From: an uncultured Blautia sp.
GTDB lineage: Bacteria; Bacillota; Clostridia; Lachnospirales; Lachnospiraceae
Length of the DNA stretch: 64,000 nt
Assembly (NCBI GenBank): GCA_900549015.1
Contig: URMH01000003.1
Span: 1 to 64,000 of the forward strand
Direction: 5' to 3'
Shown: piece by piece, positions 16,829 through 24,300 of the stretch
Layout: each line of letters begins with the position of its first letter
Position numbering within the stretch: position 1 is the stretch's first letter
Program-made: the position numbers and the translations under genes
Notes under the pieces: generated by a model
Told to the model about the DNA's origin: nothing
Database searches by the model: none
The model's input: only the letters and a program-made list of their open reading frames with translations

Positions 16829-18208
16829 ATGACAATGATCAAACGAATTCAACCCATAAAAAAATTTTTCCGTAAAAAAATGCGCTTTTCCTCGTCCCGG
16901 ATTATTATTCTGGGATTTTTTCTGGCTATTCTCTGCGGAAGCCTCCTTCTTATGCTTCCCATTGCTTCCAGAGAGGGACGGGTCACGCCTTTTCTTGACA
17001 CGCTTTTCACAGCCACGTCTGCAGTATGCGTAACCGGTCTCGTCGTATATGACACTGCCACTTACTGGTCAGGATTCGGACAGGCTGTCATTCTCTGTCT
17101 GATCCAGACAGGCGGAATGGGAATCGTCACCATTGCTGTCGCATTTGCCCGTCTTTCCGGGAGAAAAATCGGGCTGATGCAGCGCAGCACCATGCAGGAA
17201 GCAATTTCTGCTCCTCAGGTTGGGGGAATTGTGCGGCTTACCAATTTTATTATCCGGACAACGGTTCTTGTAGAGCTTGCAGGAGCAGTATGCCTCTTCC
17301 CATGCTTTATAAAGGAATTCGGACCATTAAAATCCCTGTGGTATTCCCTCTTCCACTCCATATCTGCATTTTGTAATGCCGGTTTTGACCTGATGGGCGT
17401 AAAGGAACAGTTTTCCTCCCTTACTTCTTATGTAAATCAGCCGGTCGTCAATCTCGTGATCGCGCTTCTTATTATAACAGGAGGAATTGGTTTCCTGACC
17501 TGGGACGACATAAAAGTGTACAGACATCATTTTCACAAATATAGAATGCAGAGCAAAACAATTTTAATGATTACGTCTGTACTGATCGTTCTTCCTGCTC
17601 TTTACTTTTTCTTTGTAGAATTTTCAAGAGATGTGTGGGGAGATCTGTCCGGCGGAGAAAGAGCTATCCGTTCTTTTTTCCAGTCCGTGACACCGAGAAC
17701 AGCCGGTTTCAACACCGTAGATCTGACCCTTCTCACAGAACCCGGGCAGATGATCACCATTTTACTTATGCTTATAGGCGGTTCCCCCGGATCCACTGCC
17801 GGAGGGTTAAAGACAACGACAATCGCTGTTCTTTTCGCCTCCGCCTTCGCAGTATTCACTCAGAAACCAGACGGTCATTTATTCCGGAGGAGGATTCCCG
17901 ACAACACCATTCATTATGCGGCTACTATTCTTCTTATGTATATTGTACTCTTCCTCTCGGGAGGACTGATCATAAGCTGTGCAGAAGGAATTCCTGTTCT
18001 GCCTGCTCTGTTTGAAGCCGCATCTGCCATCGGTACCGTAGGGCTTACCCTTGGCATTACACCGGGACTTGGCGTTATTTCAAGAATTGTATTGATCTGT
18101 CTTATGTTTTTCGGCAGAGTCGGCGGACTTACCCTTGTTTTTGCCGCTATTTCAAATAAACATCATGCAGCTTCCAGGCTGCCGCAGGAAAAAATAACAG
18201 TAGGTTAA
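16829..18208 (+). CDS. trkH: Potassium uptake channel subunit TrkH/KtrB
   Basis: A 459-residue membrane protein of the Trk/Ktr superfamily, with four repeated M1-P-M2 units that form a potassium pore. Pore-region sequences such as TATSAVCVTGL, SAFCNAGFDL, TPRTAGFNTVDL and ASAIGTVGLT carry the selectivity-filter glycines. The C-terminal GRVGGLTL is typical. It needs the cytosolic RCK partner encoded 13 bases downstream. GAAGGA precedes the ATG. Length fits KtrB-like proteins better than E. coli TrkH. Confidence 0.92.
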   Translation: MTMIKRIQPIKKFFRKKMRFSSSRIIILGFFLAILCGSLLLMLPIASREGRVTPFLDTLFTATSAVCVTGLVVYDTATYWSGFGQAVILCLIQTGGMGIVTIAVAFARLSGRKIGLMQRSTMQEAISAPQVGGIVRLTNFIIRTTVLVELAGAVCLFPCFIKEFGPLKSLWYSLFHSISAFCNAGFDLMGVKEQFSSLTSYVNQPVVNLVIALLIITGGIGFLTWDDIKVYRHHFHKYRMQSKTILMITSVLIVLPALYFFFVEFSRDVWGDLSGGERAIRSFFQSVTPRTAGFNTVDLTLLTEPGQMITILLMLIGGSPGSTAGGLKTTTIAVLFASAFAVFTQKPDGHLFRRRIPDNTIHYAATILLMYIVLFLSGGLIISCAEGIPVLPALFEAASAIGTVGLTLGITPGLGVISRIVLICLMFFGRVGGLTLVFAAISNKHHAASRLPQEKITVG

Positions 18209-18221
18209 AAGGAGTATAATT

Positions 18222-18869
18222 ATGAAATCAGTTTTAATTATCGGACTTGGCAGATTTGGAAGACACGCTGCCATGACATTAACCGATATGGGACATCAGA
18301 TCATGGCTGTTGATATTCGTGAGGACCGTGTAGACAAGGTTCTCCCCTATGTGACAAACGCTCAGATTGGAAACAGCACAAACGAGGAGTTTCTCTCCTC
18401 TCTTGGAATCCGAAACTTTGACGTCTGCTTCGTTACGATTGGAGATAATTTCCAGAATTCTCTTGAGACAACTTCTCTCTTAAAAGAGCTTGGCGCAAAA
18501 AAGGTGGTTTCCAGGGCAGCAAGAGACGTACACGCAAAGTTTCTTCTCCGAAACGGCGCGGACGAAATCGTATATCCGGAAAAACAGCTTGCTTCCTGGG
18601 CAGCAATCCGCTACACCTGCGACCACATTTTTGATTACATTGAGCTGGACGATGAGTATTCCGTATTTGAGGTTTCCATACCGGAATCCTGGATTGGCCG
18701 TTCCATTGGAGATCTTGACATAAGAAACAAATACAATATCAATATTATGGCGCTGAAAAAACATGGACACTTAAATCTTGACATCAGTTCCGACACATAT
18801 ATTTCTCCTGGAGAAACTATGCTCGTTCTGGGAAATAACAACGATATTCACAAGTGCTTCCACATTTGA
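18222..18869 (+). CDS. trkA: Potassium uptake regulator TrkA/KtrA (RCK domain protein)
   Basis: A 215-residue cytosolic gating subunit: N-terminal Rossmann domain with GLGRFGRHAA (nucleotide-binding glycines) and a C-terminal TrkA_C/RCK_C domain (about residues 135-215, beginning EVSIPESWIGRSIGDL). KtrA octamers bind ATP/ADP, NADH or c-di-AMP and gate the KtrB pore. One RCK module matches KtrA rather than the double TrkA of E. coli. The gene lies directly behind trkH. Confidence 0.93.
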   Translation: MKSVLIIGLGRFGRHAAMTLTDMGHQIMAVDIREDRVDKVLPYVTNAQIGNSTNEEFLSSLGIRNFDVCFVTIGDNFQNSLETTSLLKELGAKKVVSRAARDVHAKFLLRNGADEIVYPEKQLASWAAIRYTCDHIFDYIELDDEYSVFEVSIPESWIGRSIGDLDIRNKYNINIMALKKHGHLNLDISSDTYISPGETMLVLGNNNDIHKCFHI

Positions 18870-18909
18870 TATACTGATGTCAGACTACTGCAGAAGGAGG
18901 TAACATTTC

Positions 18910-19608
18910 ATGAATAAAACATCGATTCTTGTTGTGGAAGATGATGCTCCTGTCCGCAACCTTATCACGACTACCTTAAAAGCGCACGACTACCGTTATC
19001 TCACAGCACCCAACGGAGAGCGTGCGATTTTGGAGGCTTCCTCCCATAATCCCGATATTGTTCTTCTTGATCTTGGTCTTCCTGATATGGACGGCATGGA
19101 GGTGATCCGGAAAATCCGCTCCTGGTCCAATATGCCGATCATTGTGATCAGCGCGAAATGTGAAGACGCCGATAAGATCGAAGCTCTTGACACAGGAGCA
19201 GACGATTATCTTACAAAACCGTTTTCCATTGAGGAGCTTCTGGCCCGTCTCCGCGTGACACAGCGCCGCCTTTCTGTTATGAAAAGCGAAGCAAGCGCAG
19301 CGGATTCTGTTTTTATAAATGGAGATCTTCGTATTGATTACGCGGCTGGCTGCACCTACCTCGGAGAGAGAGAACTTCATCTCACTCCCATTGAATACAA
19401 ACTTTTGTGCCTTCTTTCCCGAAATGTGGGGAAGGTTCTCACCCATACCTTTATCACACAGAAAATATGGGGTGCAAGCTGGGAAAATGACATTGCCTCC
19501 CTCCGCGTTTTCATGGCAACCCTCCGAAGAAAACTGGAAAGCGATCCACAATCTCCCCAGTATATCCAGACTCACATCGGTGTGGGATACCGTATGCTAA
19601 AATTATAG
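18910..19608 (+). CDS. kdpE: KdpE-like response regulator, no adjacent kinase
   Basis: A 232-residue OmpR/KdpE-type regulator: receiver domain with acidic pocket E10-D11-D12, phosphoacceptor D54 (IVLLDLGLPDMDG) and K103 (LTKPF), then a winged-helix domain with LTPIEYKLLCLLSRN and the C-terminal HIGVGYRMLKL. It resembles KdpE, the potassium-limitation regulator. It follows trkA by 40 bases with an AGGAGG site and ends at a terminator, so it is likely co-transcribed with the potassium transporter. No kdpD or other histidine kinase is next to it, which makes it an orphan in this window. Confidence 0.88.
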   Translation: MNKTSILVVEDDAPVRNLITTTLKAHDYRYLTAPNGERAILEASSHNPDIVLLDLGLPDMDGMEVIRKIRSWSNMPIIVISAKCEDADKIEALDTGADDYLTKPFSIEELLARLRVTQRRLSVMKSEASAADSVFINGDLRIDYAAGCTYLGERELHLTPIEYKLLCLLSRNVGKVLTHTFITQKIWGASWENDIASLRVFMATLRRKLESDPQSPQYIQTHIGVGYRMLKL

Positions 19609-19665
19609 TAATCCTGCCGGAATATTTTTGTACTCCGGATTATTACAGAACCATTTCTTTCACAA

Positions 19666-19713
19666 AAAAAGTGCAGAACTTACGGGATACCTTCCTGTAA
19701 GCCTGCACTTTTT
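19666..19713. terminator. Bidirectional terminator between the response regulator and lgt
   Basis: Arms AAAAAGTGCAG and CTGCACTTTTT with an inner CTTAC/GTAAG stem form a long hairpin flanked by A and T tracts; it serves the converging genes on both sides. Confidence 0.85.
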
Positions 19714-19714
19714 A

Positions 19715-20854
19715 TTATTCTTGTTCTGTTTTTTCTTCCTGATTTTCTTCCTGCGTTTCCTCGTCTGTATTCCTGTCACTGTCTGCGGGGATTTTATCTT
19801 TAGAGATTTCGCCTTCAGAAGCTTTCTCCTGAGAATCCTCAGAAACTTTTTCTTCGGAAACTTTCTCTCCGGAATTGCTCTTTTCCTTCTCCATCAGCGT
19901 TACTTCCTCAGGAAGGAGCTCGTCAACTGAGTTTTTTTCTGAACGAACCCTCTCTGCTTCCTCATAAAAACGTGCTTTTCGGCGTTTTTCCAGCACGGCG
20001 CGCTTCTTTGCCATAATGCGTTTTACAATCACCACTACTGTAAACAGCAGAAACAGACCGGCTGAAATTGCCTGATTGACCGCTATATCTGTTCCCGGCA
20101 GGAACATTTTGTCTGTCCGGATCCACTCAATAAAGAAACGCCCGAAACCATATCCTGCCAGATACCGCATAAAAATTTCTCCTGCGAAAAGCTTTCTTCT
20201 GTTCCACACAAAAAGGAGAAGAAGAAGGAGAAGACACCATATACTCTCATAAAGGAAAAGCGGTGTTGCCTGAATATACGAAACGTTGTCGATAGTGACA
20301 AGATTTTCTCTCATCCAGGGCGTAACCTCTCCTGCCCGTACATTGGAAAGCGGGAGCTGCATGGTCAGCACATTGCTTGTATATTCTCCAAAAGATTCTC
20401 TGTTGAAGAAATTCCCCCATCTTCCGATAATCTGTCCGATCAGAAGCCCCTTTACTGCCACATCTGCCATTTCCATAAATGCAGCTTTTTTGATCCGGCA
20501 GAAAATTGCGGCTGCCAGAACGCCTCCTAAAAGCCCTCCGTAAAAGACCATTCCTCCGTTTCTTGTATCGAATACCTTCATAATATCCGTTTTATATACG
20601 CTCCAGGAAAGAAGCACATAGAAAAATCTCGCTCCTATAAAGCCGCCTGCAAGCCCGAAAATCATCATTCCCAGATACAGATTCGCATCCTGCTTTTTCC
20701 GTTTTGCCTCCAGTACCACAAATACCATTCCCAGAAGCATGCCAACTGCCAGTAAAATTCCGAAAAAGGTAATCTCAAATCCGAAAACCCGTACAGATAC
20801 CGGCACATATTCAAATTCCAGTCCCAGATTGGGAAAACGAACTGACATATTCAT
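19715..20854 (-). CDS. lgt: Prolipoprotein diacylglyceryl transferase with acidic C-terminal extension
   Basis: Lgt attaches diacylglycerol to the lipobox cysteine of prolipoproteins in the membrane. Family features include the GGMVFYGGLLGG segment, GRWGNFFNRESFG (Lgt signature with essential Asn/Arg) and FIEWIRTD. About seven membrane segments end near residue 285. The remaining 85-95 residues are a basic patch and then a strongly acidic, E/K/S-rich tail with EKVSE-like repeats, making the protein 379 residues rather than the usual 260-290. Its presence shows the cell makes lipoproteins, relevant to the non-lipidated binding proteins elsewhere in the window. Confidence 0.94.
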   Translation of the reverse strand: MNMSVRFPNLGLEFEYVPVSVRVFGFEITFFGILLAVGMLLGMVFVVLEAKRKKQDANLYLGMMIFGLAGGFIGARFFYVLLSWSVYKTDIMKVFDTRNGGMVFYGGLLGGVLAAAIFCRIKKAAFMEMADVAVKGLLIGQIIGRWGNFFNRESFGEYTSNVLTMQLPLSNVRAGEVTPWMRENLVTIDNVSYIQATPLFLYESIWCLLLLLLLFVWNRRKLFAGEIFMRYLAGYGFGRFFIEWIRTDKMFLPGTDIAVNQAISAGLFLLFTVVVIVKRIMAKKRAVLEKRRKARFYEEAERVRSEKNSVDELLPEEVTLMEKEKSNSGEKVSEEKVSEDSQEKASEGEISKDKIPADSDRNTDEETQEENQEEKTEQE

Positions 20855-20872
20855 AAAACACCTTTTAATACA

Positions 20873-21970
20873 TTATACATTGAAACGGAATAAAATTACA
20901 TCTCCATCCTGTACTACGTATTCTTTCCCTTCCATGCGCACAAGACCTTTTTCTCTGGCACCTGCATAAGAACCGCAGTCCAGAAGGTCACGGTAATTTA
21001 CAACTTCTGCCTTAATAAATCCTCTCTCAAAATCAGTATGGATCTTTCCTGCTGCCTGAGGAGCTTTTGTTCCGATTTTAATTGTCCAGGCTCTTGTCTC
21101 GTCCTCTCCTGCTGTCAGGAAGCTCATAAGTCCAAGAAGATGGTAGCTTGCCTTTACCAGTTTCTCAAGGCCGGATTCTGTAAGTCCCAGATCTTCCAGG
21201 AACATTTTTTTCTCATCCTCGTCAAGCTCTGCAATTTCCTGCTCAATCTGCGCGCAGATGACAAAAATTTCGCTGTTCTGCTCTTTTGCATATTCGCGTA
21301 CTGCCTGTACATAAGTATTATTCTCGCCATCATCAGCAAGATCGTCCTCAGCTACGTTTGCCGCATAAATTACCGGCTTCCACGTAAGAAGGTTGTATGT
21401 TCCCATAAATCCTTCCTCGTCTTCATTATCAAGCTCCATCGTGATCGCCATTTTTCCGTCTTCGAGATGTTTCTTCACTTTCTGGAGGAAGTCCAGCTCT
21501 TTTGCAGCTTCTTTATCCATGCGGGCTGTCTTTGTCACTTTTGCAATTCTTCTCTCCAGGATTTCCAGGTCTGAGAAAATCAGCTCCAGATTAATAGTTT
21601 CAATGTCACGAAGAGGATCGATGCTTCCGTCTACATGAACCACATTTCCGTCCTCAAAACAGCGCACAACGTGGACAATGGCATCTACCTCACGGATATT
21701 GGCAAGGAACTGGTTTCCAAGACCTTCACCCTTTGACGCACCTTTTACAAGTCCTGCAATATCCACAAACTCGATCACTGCCGGAGTTACTTTCTTTGAC
21801 TTGTAAAAATCTCCCAGAAGGTTCAGACGCTCGTCCGGAACTGTTACCACGCCCACGTTCGGGTCAATGGTACAGAATGGGTAATTTGCTGATTCTGCTC
21901 CCGCCTTTGTCAGTGAATTAAACAGTGTGCTTTTTCCAACGTTTGGTAAGCCTACAATACCTAGTTTCAT
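20873..21970 (-). CDS. ychF: Redox-regulated ribosome-associated ATPase YchF
   Basis: YchF/OLA1 is an Obg-family P-loop protein that prefers ATP and associates with ribosomes. The sequence starts MKLGIVGLPNVGKSTLFNSL (Walker A), followed by the YPFCTIDPN switch region, DIAGLVKGASKGEGLGN (G3), a coiled-coil insertion and a C-terminal TGS domain ending VVQDGDVILFRFNV. 365 residues is the normal length. GGAG lies upstream of the ATG. Confidence 0.97.
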   Translation of the reverse strand: MKLGIVGLPNVGKSTLFNSLTKAGAESANYPFCTIDPNVGVVTVPDERLNLLGDFYKSKKVTPAVIEFVDIAGLVKGASKGEGLGNQFLANIREVDAIVHVVRCFEDGNVVHVDGSIDPLRDIETINLELIFSDLEILERRIAKVTKTARMDKEAAKELDFLQKVKKHLEDGKMAITMELDNEDEEGFMGTYNLLTWKPVIYAANVAEDDLADDGENNTYVQAVREYAKEQNSEIFVICAQIEQEIAELDEDEKKMFLEDLGLTESGLEKLVKASYHLLGLMSFLTAGEDETRAWTIKIGTKAPQAAGKIHTDFERGFIKAEVVNYRDLLDCGSYAGAREKGLVRMEGKEYVVQDGDVILFRFNV

Positions 21971-22066
21971 ATATATTTACATCTCCTTATTGTATTTTCC
22001 GTTATTTTTTCGCATAATTTATCCGCCTTATGCAGATATAAAGTATACCATACAGGCTTGTTCTTT

Positions 22067-22735
22067 TCAATCCCTCGACATGATCATCACAAGATTTCCT
22101 CTGTCAAACGTCACTCCCGCCTCTTCCTCCAAAATCTCATTGCTCACAGTAAGCCCGCAATCGGAAACTGTGAGATAATGACGGTTCAAAGGATATTTAA
22201 AGCCTTTGAGCGTAAGCCCGGGCACATCTCCTCCCAGTGAAAAAAAGGATACGTATTTTCCAAACTGCTCTGCCTTTCTCAGAACCGTGCCGCTTTCTAT
22301 GAGCGTAATATAATTGTGTCTGTCATAGAAAGAAATACGAATCCCATTCTTTTTCCCCCATACGAGAAGTCCCATATTTGCAAAAGTATGGTCAAGGCGT
22401 GTTCCAAGACAGCCAAAAAGAACCATATTTTTCCCTCCGCGCTCTGCGGCGCGGCATACTGCCGACTGGGTATCCGAGTCATCTTTTTCCGGTCTCAGGC
22501 GGCAGATTTCCGTATTGCGGAGGCTTTTTAAAAATTCTTTTCCCGCTTCGGAGAGACTGTCAAAATCTCCTACTGCCATATCCGGATGCATCCCCGTGTG
22601 AAGAAAAAATTCAAGCCCTTTATCTGCCGCTATCAGATACGGCATTTTTCCCTGTTTTTCTTCTGTTTTTTTTAAAAAATCGAGGGCAAAATCTTCCTGG
22701 ATATTGCCCCCGCTTACGACGATTGTATCAATCAT
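22067..22735 (-). CDS. thiN: Thiamine diphosphokinase
   Basis: ThiN transfers pyrophosphate from ATP to thiamine, giving the cofactor TPP. The protein has AADKGLEFFLHTGMHPDMAVGDFDS, with the conserved DKG and GDFDS motifs, PEKDDSDTQSAV and the C-terminal beta domain. I choose the ATG at 22735 because GAGG is six bases upstream; a start four codons earlier would overlap rpe. 222 residues is usual. It is the last gene of the prkC-rsgA-rpe-thiN run. Confidence 0.92.
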   Translation of the reverse strand: MIDTIVVSGGNIQEDFALDFLKKTEEKQGKMPYLIAADKGLEFFLHTGMHPDMAVGDFDSLSEAGKEFLKSLRNTEICRLRPEKDDSDTQSAVCRAAERGGKNMVLFGCLGTRLDHTFANMGLLVWGKKNGIRISFYDRHNYITLIESGTVLRKAEQFGKYVSFFSLGGDVPGLTLKGFKYPLNRHYLTVSDCGLTVSNEILEEEAGVTFDRGNLVMIMSRD

Positions 22736-22743
22736 AATATTCC

Positions 22744-23415
22744 TCATGAAATTGTTCTGCTGATTTCTTCCATTTTTTTCTGAATATCCTGAACACTTTC
22801 TGCCAGATCCTCCCGGAACGCGTAAGAACCTGCTACGATCAGATTGGCACCTGCCTCCATAACTGTGGAAAGTGTCTCCTCGTTAATTCCTCCGTCTACC
22901 TGGATCTGCGTGTCAAGACCTTCCGCATCGATCAGCTCCCGAAGCTCCTTAATTTTCTCTGTACACTCTTCGAGATATTTCTGACCGCCAAACCCCGGCT
23001 GAACAGTCATCACAAGAACCATGTCTACCTCGTCGAGAAGATGGCTTATATCATTGACAGGAGTTGCAGGCTTAATGGATACTCCCACTTTTACCCCTGC
23101 CGCACGTATCAGTTCTATGGTACGTTCCAGATCCTCACACGCCTCTGCGTGAACTGTGATGGAATCGGCTCCGCATTCCACAAAGTCACGGATATACCGT
23201 TCCGGCTCTGTTACCATAAGATGTACGTCAAAAAACATTTTCGATTCTTTACGGATTGATTTGATTACCGGCATTCCAAAGGAAATGCTCGGCACAAAAT
23301 CTCCGTCCATTACGTCTATATGAAGGATTTTCACTCCCTCATTTTCCAGAATTTTTATCTGCTCTCCCAGACGGTTAAAATCCGCTGATAAAATTGAAGG
23401 GCATAGCTGATACAT
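22744..23415 (-). CDS. rpe: Ribulose-phosphate 3-epimerase
   Basis: Interconverts ribulose 5-phosphate and xylulose 5-phosphate in the pentose phosphate pathway. Start LCPSILSADFNRLGEQI, HIDVMDGDFVPSISFG (metal-binding His and Asp), VHLMVTEPERYI, MTVQPGFGGQKY and VDGGINEETL are all family motifs on a TIM barrel. 223 residues is typical. It lies three bases behind rsgA, in the conserved prkC-rsgA-rpe-thiN order, and would also serve xylose and arabinose catabolism. Confidence 0.97.
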   Translation of the reverse strand: MYQLCPSILSADFNRLGEQIKILENEGVKILHIDVMDGDFVPSISFGMPVIKSIRKESKMFFDVHLMVTEPERYIRDFVECGADSITVHAEACEDLERTIELIRAAGVKVGVSIKPATPVNDISHLLDEVDMVLVMTVQPGFGGQKYLEECTEKIKELRELIDAEGLDTQIQVDGGINEETLSTVMEAGANLIVAGSYAFREDLAESVQDIQKKMEEISRTIS

Positions 23416-23418
23416 AAG

Positions 23419-24297
23419 TCAGTATCTCCTTTTCTCTTTTAATTCCTGATGCAGAGCCAGGTAATCTTCATACCGAAGCCTGCTGATCTTATTTGCCTCC
23501 AGAGCTTCTTTGACTGCACAACCAGGCTCATGAATATGACGGCACCCCTGAAAGCGGCACTCTTCTTCATATTCCCGAAACTCCGGAAAGTAATTTTTCA
23601 GTTCCTGTTCTTCCATATCTGTAAGATATAAAGATGAAAAACCGGGCGTATCTACAAGGAAAGTATCTTCTCCTACAGGAATCACCTGAGAATGCCGCGT
23701 TGTATGTTTTCCGCGCTTCAGCTTTTTGCTGATCTCTCCTGTTTCCATCTGTATCTCTCCCTGAAGAGAATTGGTAAGAGAAGATTTTCCAACCCCCGAA
23801 GGGCCTGCAACTACAGTTGTCTTTCCCCGCAGGATTTCATGAATTTCTGAAATCCCCTCCCCCTTAAGGGCACTGGAAAGGATTACCCTGTAGCCGCACT
23901 GCGTATACGTTCTGTAAAGAAAGTCAAGTTCTTCCTCTGTTCCCAAATCTTTTTTATTAAAACACACAACTGCCGGAATCCCCTGCTGCTCCATCATAAT
24001 GAGAAAGCGGTCAAGAAGCATATAATTTGGTTTTGGATTTTCCATAGCAAAGATAACAAACGCCTGGTCTACATTTGCAACAGCAGGACGTATCAGAGAA
24101 TTTTTTCTGGGAAGAATTGCTGTTACGCTTCCCTCTTTCTCATTTTCGTCCAGAATGGAAATCTCCACATTGTCTCCTACAAGAGGTTTTTGATTATCTT
24201 TTCGGAAAATCCCCTTTGCCTTGCACTCGTAAACCTGTCCGTCTTCTGCATAAATATAGTAAAATCCGGCAATTCCCTTAATGATTTTTCCTCTCAT
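23419..24297 (-). CDS. rsgA: Small ribosomal subunit biogenesis GTPase RsgA
   Basis: RsgA matures the 30S subunit. It has an N-terminal OB fold, a circularly permuted GTPase in which the base-recognition motif FNKKD precedes the P-loop GPSGVGKSSL and switch II VDTPGFSS, and a zinc-binding C-terminal end with CRFQGCRHIHEPGC. The permutation is the known hallmark of the family. 292 residues is normal. It sits four bases behind prkC. Confidence 0.97.
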   Translation of the reverse strand: MRGKIIKGIAGFYYIYAEDGQVYECKAKGIFRKDNQKPLVGDNVEISILDENEKEGSVTAILPRKNSLIRPAVANVDQAFVIFAMENPKPNYMLLDRFLIMMEQQGIPAVVCFNKKDLGTEEELDFLYRTYTQCGYRVILSSALKGEGISEIHEILRGKTTVVAGPSGVGKSSLTNSLQGEIQMETGEISKKLKRGKHTTRHSQVIPVGEDTFLVDTPGFSSLYLTDMEEQELKNYFPEFREYEEECRFQGCRHIHEPGCAVKEALEANKISRLRYEDYLALHQELKEKRRY

Positions 24298-24300
24298 GGA

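Noticed and set aside
23419..24297. Permuted GTPase motif order in RsgA
   Set aside because: This permutation is the known hallmark of the RsgA/YjeQ family and is not new, unlike that of the binding protein at 60562-61344.
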